Positions 4,373 through 5,286 of a DNA stretch of 5,286 nucleotides are shown here, in pieces. The stretch comes from an uncultured Ignavibacteriales bacterium (GTDB taxonomy: Bacteria > Bacteroidota > Ignavibacteria > Ignavibacteriales > Ignavibacteriaceae), in NCBI GenBank assembly GCA_903915485.1, contig CAIWTC010000540.1, forward strand, positions 1 to 5,286, in the 5' to 3' direction. Both the position numbers and the translations under genes were made by a program. The notes beneath the pieces are model-generated. The model was not told where the DNA came from, ran no database searches, and saw only the letters and a program-made list of their open reading frames with translations. The first letter of the stretch is position 1. Every line of letters begins with the position of its first letter.

Positions 4373-5286
4373 ATGAAAAGTGAAAATATTATAAGCATTA
4401 AGCCCTTGGATTTTATGTGGCCTGTTAGAGACCCTTTTTTGTTTTGTGTTCATCACCACGATGATTACCCGGCAGGCAACGATGAGATGGGTCCCGCAGA
4501 GTCGCTAAGAGGAAGGAATATCGGAAGTGATTTCACGCTAAAGGATGGATGGCGGATGTATCACGGTGAAAAGGTTCCTGGATTCCCTGCGCATCCTCAC
4601 CGCGGATTTGAAACGGTGACGGTGGTAATGAACGGACTCGTTGACCATTCAGATTCACATGGTCAGGCGGGGCGATACGGTAACGGTGATGTACAGTGGA
4701 TGACGGCAGGTAAGGGACTTCAGCATTGTGAAATGTTTCCACTGCTGAATAAAGAAGGCCGCAACCCAGCCGAGTTGTTTCAGATATGGCTTAATCTGCC
4801 GAAAGTAAAAAAGTTTGCGGAGCCGCATTTTAAGATGTTGTGGAATGAAGATATTCCCGTTTATAGATTAACTGATGCAGGTGGCAGAACTGCTGATATC
4901 CGTGTTGTTGCCGGAGTTATTGAAAATGTTTTTGCTCCTGAACCTGCACCAGATTCATGGGCGGCTGACTCAAATAACGAAGTGGCGATTTGGACAATAA
5001 AGATGCAAGCGGGATTTAAGTGGACACTTCCTGTTGCGGGTGTGTCTGTTAACCGCAGTTTGTATTTTTATGACGGCAGTTCAATGATTTTTGACGGTCA
5101 AAAAATACCGGTTAATAATTGTGTCGAAGTTAAAGCCGACGCTGAAGTGATTATCGAAAATGGAAATACTGAGAGTTATCTGTTGCTGCTTCAGGGAAAA
5201 CCAATCAGTGAACCGGTGGTTCAATACGGCCCGTTCGTGATGAATACTCAAGGTGAAATAAGGCAGGCGTTTGTTGATTATCAGGA
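4373..5286 (+). CDS. Pirin-family bicupin protein (3' partial)
   Basis: An open frame from ATG 4373 runs to the window end (304 codons), so the stop lies outside. Pirins are two-domain cupins holding a metal, usually iron, in the N-terminal cupin; some bacterial members are quercetin 2,3-dioxygenases and others have regulatory roles. Seen: VRDPFLFCVHHHDDYP near the N-terminus, then PAHPHRGFETVTVV with ligands His74 and His76, DHSDSHG, GDVQWMTAGKGLQHCE with ligands His118 and Glu120 (usual form HxE kept), and AELFQIWLNLP. The four-ligand pattern matches human pirin (H56, H58, H101, E103) in spacing to within one residue. The second cupin follows from about residue 200, and GPFVMNT is the usual near-C-terminal motif, so little is missing. 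The N-terminus is longer than in many pirins and has an HHHDD cluster. Cytoplasmic; the substrate cannot be told. The ribosome-binding site is weak (AGAG). It is divergent from the SLOG-like gene. Confidence 0.95.
   Translation, partial: MKSENIISIKPLDFMWPVRDPFLFCVHHHDDYPAGNDEMGPAESLRGRNIGSDFTLKDGWRMYHGEKVPGFPAHPHRGFETVTVVMNGLVDHSDSHGQAGRYGNGDVQWMTAGKGLQHCEMFPLLNKEGRNPAELFQIWLNLPKVKKFAEPHFKMLWNEDIPVYRLTDAGGRTADIRVVAGVIENVFAPEPAPDSWAADSNNEVAIWTIKMQAGFKWTLPVAGVSVNRSLYFYDGSSMIFDGQKIPVNNCVEVKADAEVIIENGNTESYLLLLQGKPISEPVVQYGPFVMNTQGEIRQAFVDYQ

Noticed and set aside
4533..4742. 69-aa minus-strand ORF
   Set aside because: Antisense to the conserved metal-binding part of the pirin gene, so a shadow.

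Overview
The window most likely comes from a bacterium of the Bacteroidota/Chlorobiota/Ignavibacteriota (FCB) group. Three signs point there. The first gene ends in a type IX secretion (Por) sorting domain with the 'NYPNPFNP' opening common in Ignavibacteria-like genomes. A perfect Bacteroidota-type -7 element (TAnnTTTG) precedes the last gene. Base composition is moderately AT-rich. No rRNA, tRNA, CRISPR array, IS element or integrase is visible.

Layout from left to right: (1) 3-1148 (+), the 3' part of a secreted PHB-depolymerase/feruloyl-esterase-like alpha/beta hydrolase with a T9SS C-terminal domain. (2) 3299-1168 (-), a compact C-R-M type II restriction-modification operon: a small XRE controller protein (C), an endonuclease candidate of unrecognised family (R) that starts inside the end of C, and a HaeIII-like cytosine-5 methyltransferase (M). 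(3) A terminator with a 12-bp perfect stem at 3465-3501. (4) 4090-3533 (-), a 185-aa SLOG-like Rossmann protein of unknown function. (5) 4373 to the window end (+), a pirin-family cupin cut by the window end; it is divergent from the SLOG gene.

The most informative non-coding signal is a set of three C-box-like operators. Two lie in tandem with 15-bp spacing just upstream of the C gene. A third lies just upstream of the methyltransferase, in the opposite orientation relative to transcription, and matches the distal C-promoter box at 16 of 17 positions. The suggested circuit is that C activates and then limits its own operon (and so R), while repressing M, which delays restriction relative to methylation. 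This is a known regulatory logic, here in an FCB-type host. The endonuclease does not look like the HaeIII or NgoPII endonucleases as I remember them, so its family and specificity are the main open question.

The R-M operon sits tightly between host-like genes: 19 bp from the esterase stop on one side and an intergenic terminator on the other. This fits a defence cassette inserted into a convergent intergenic region, but no attachment site or mobility gene is visible.
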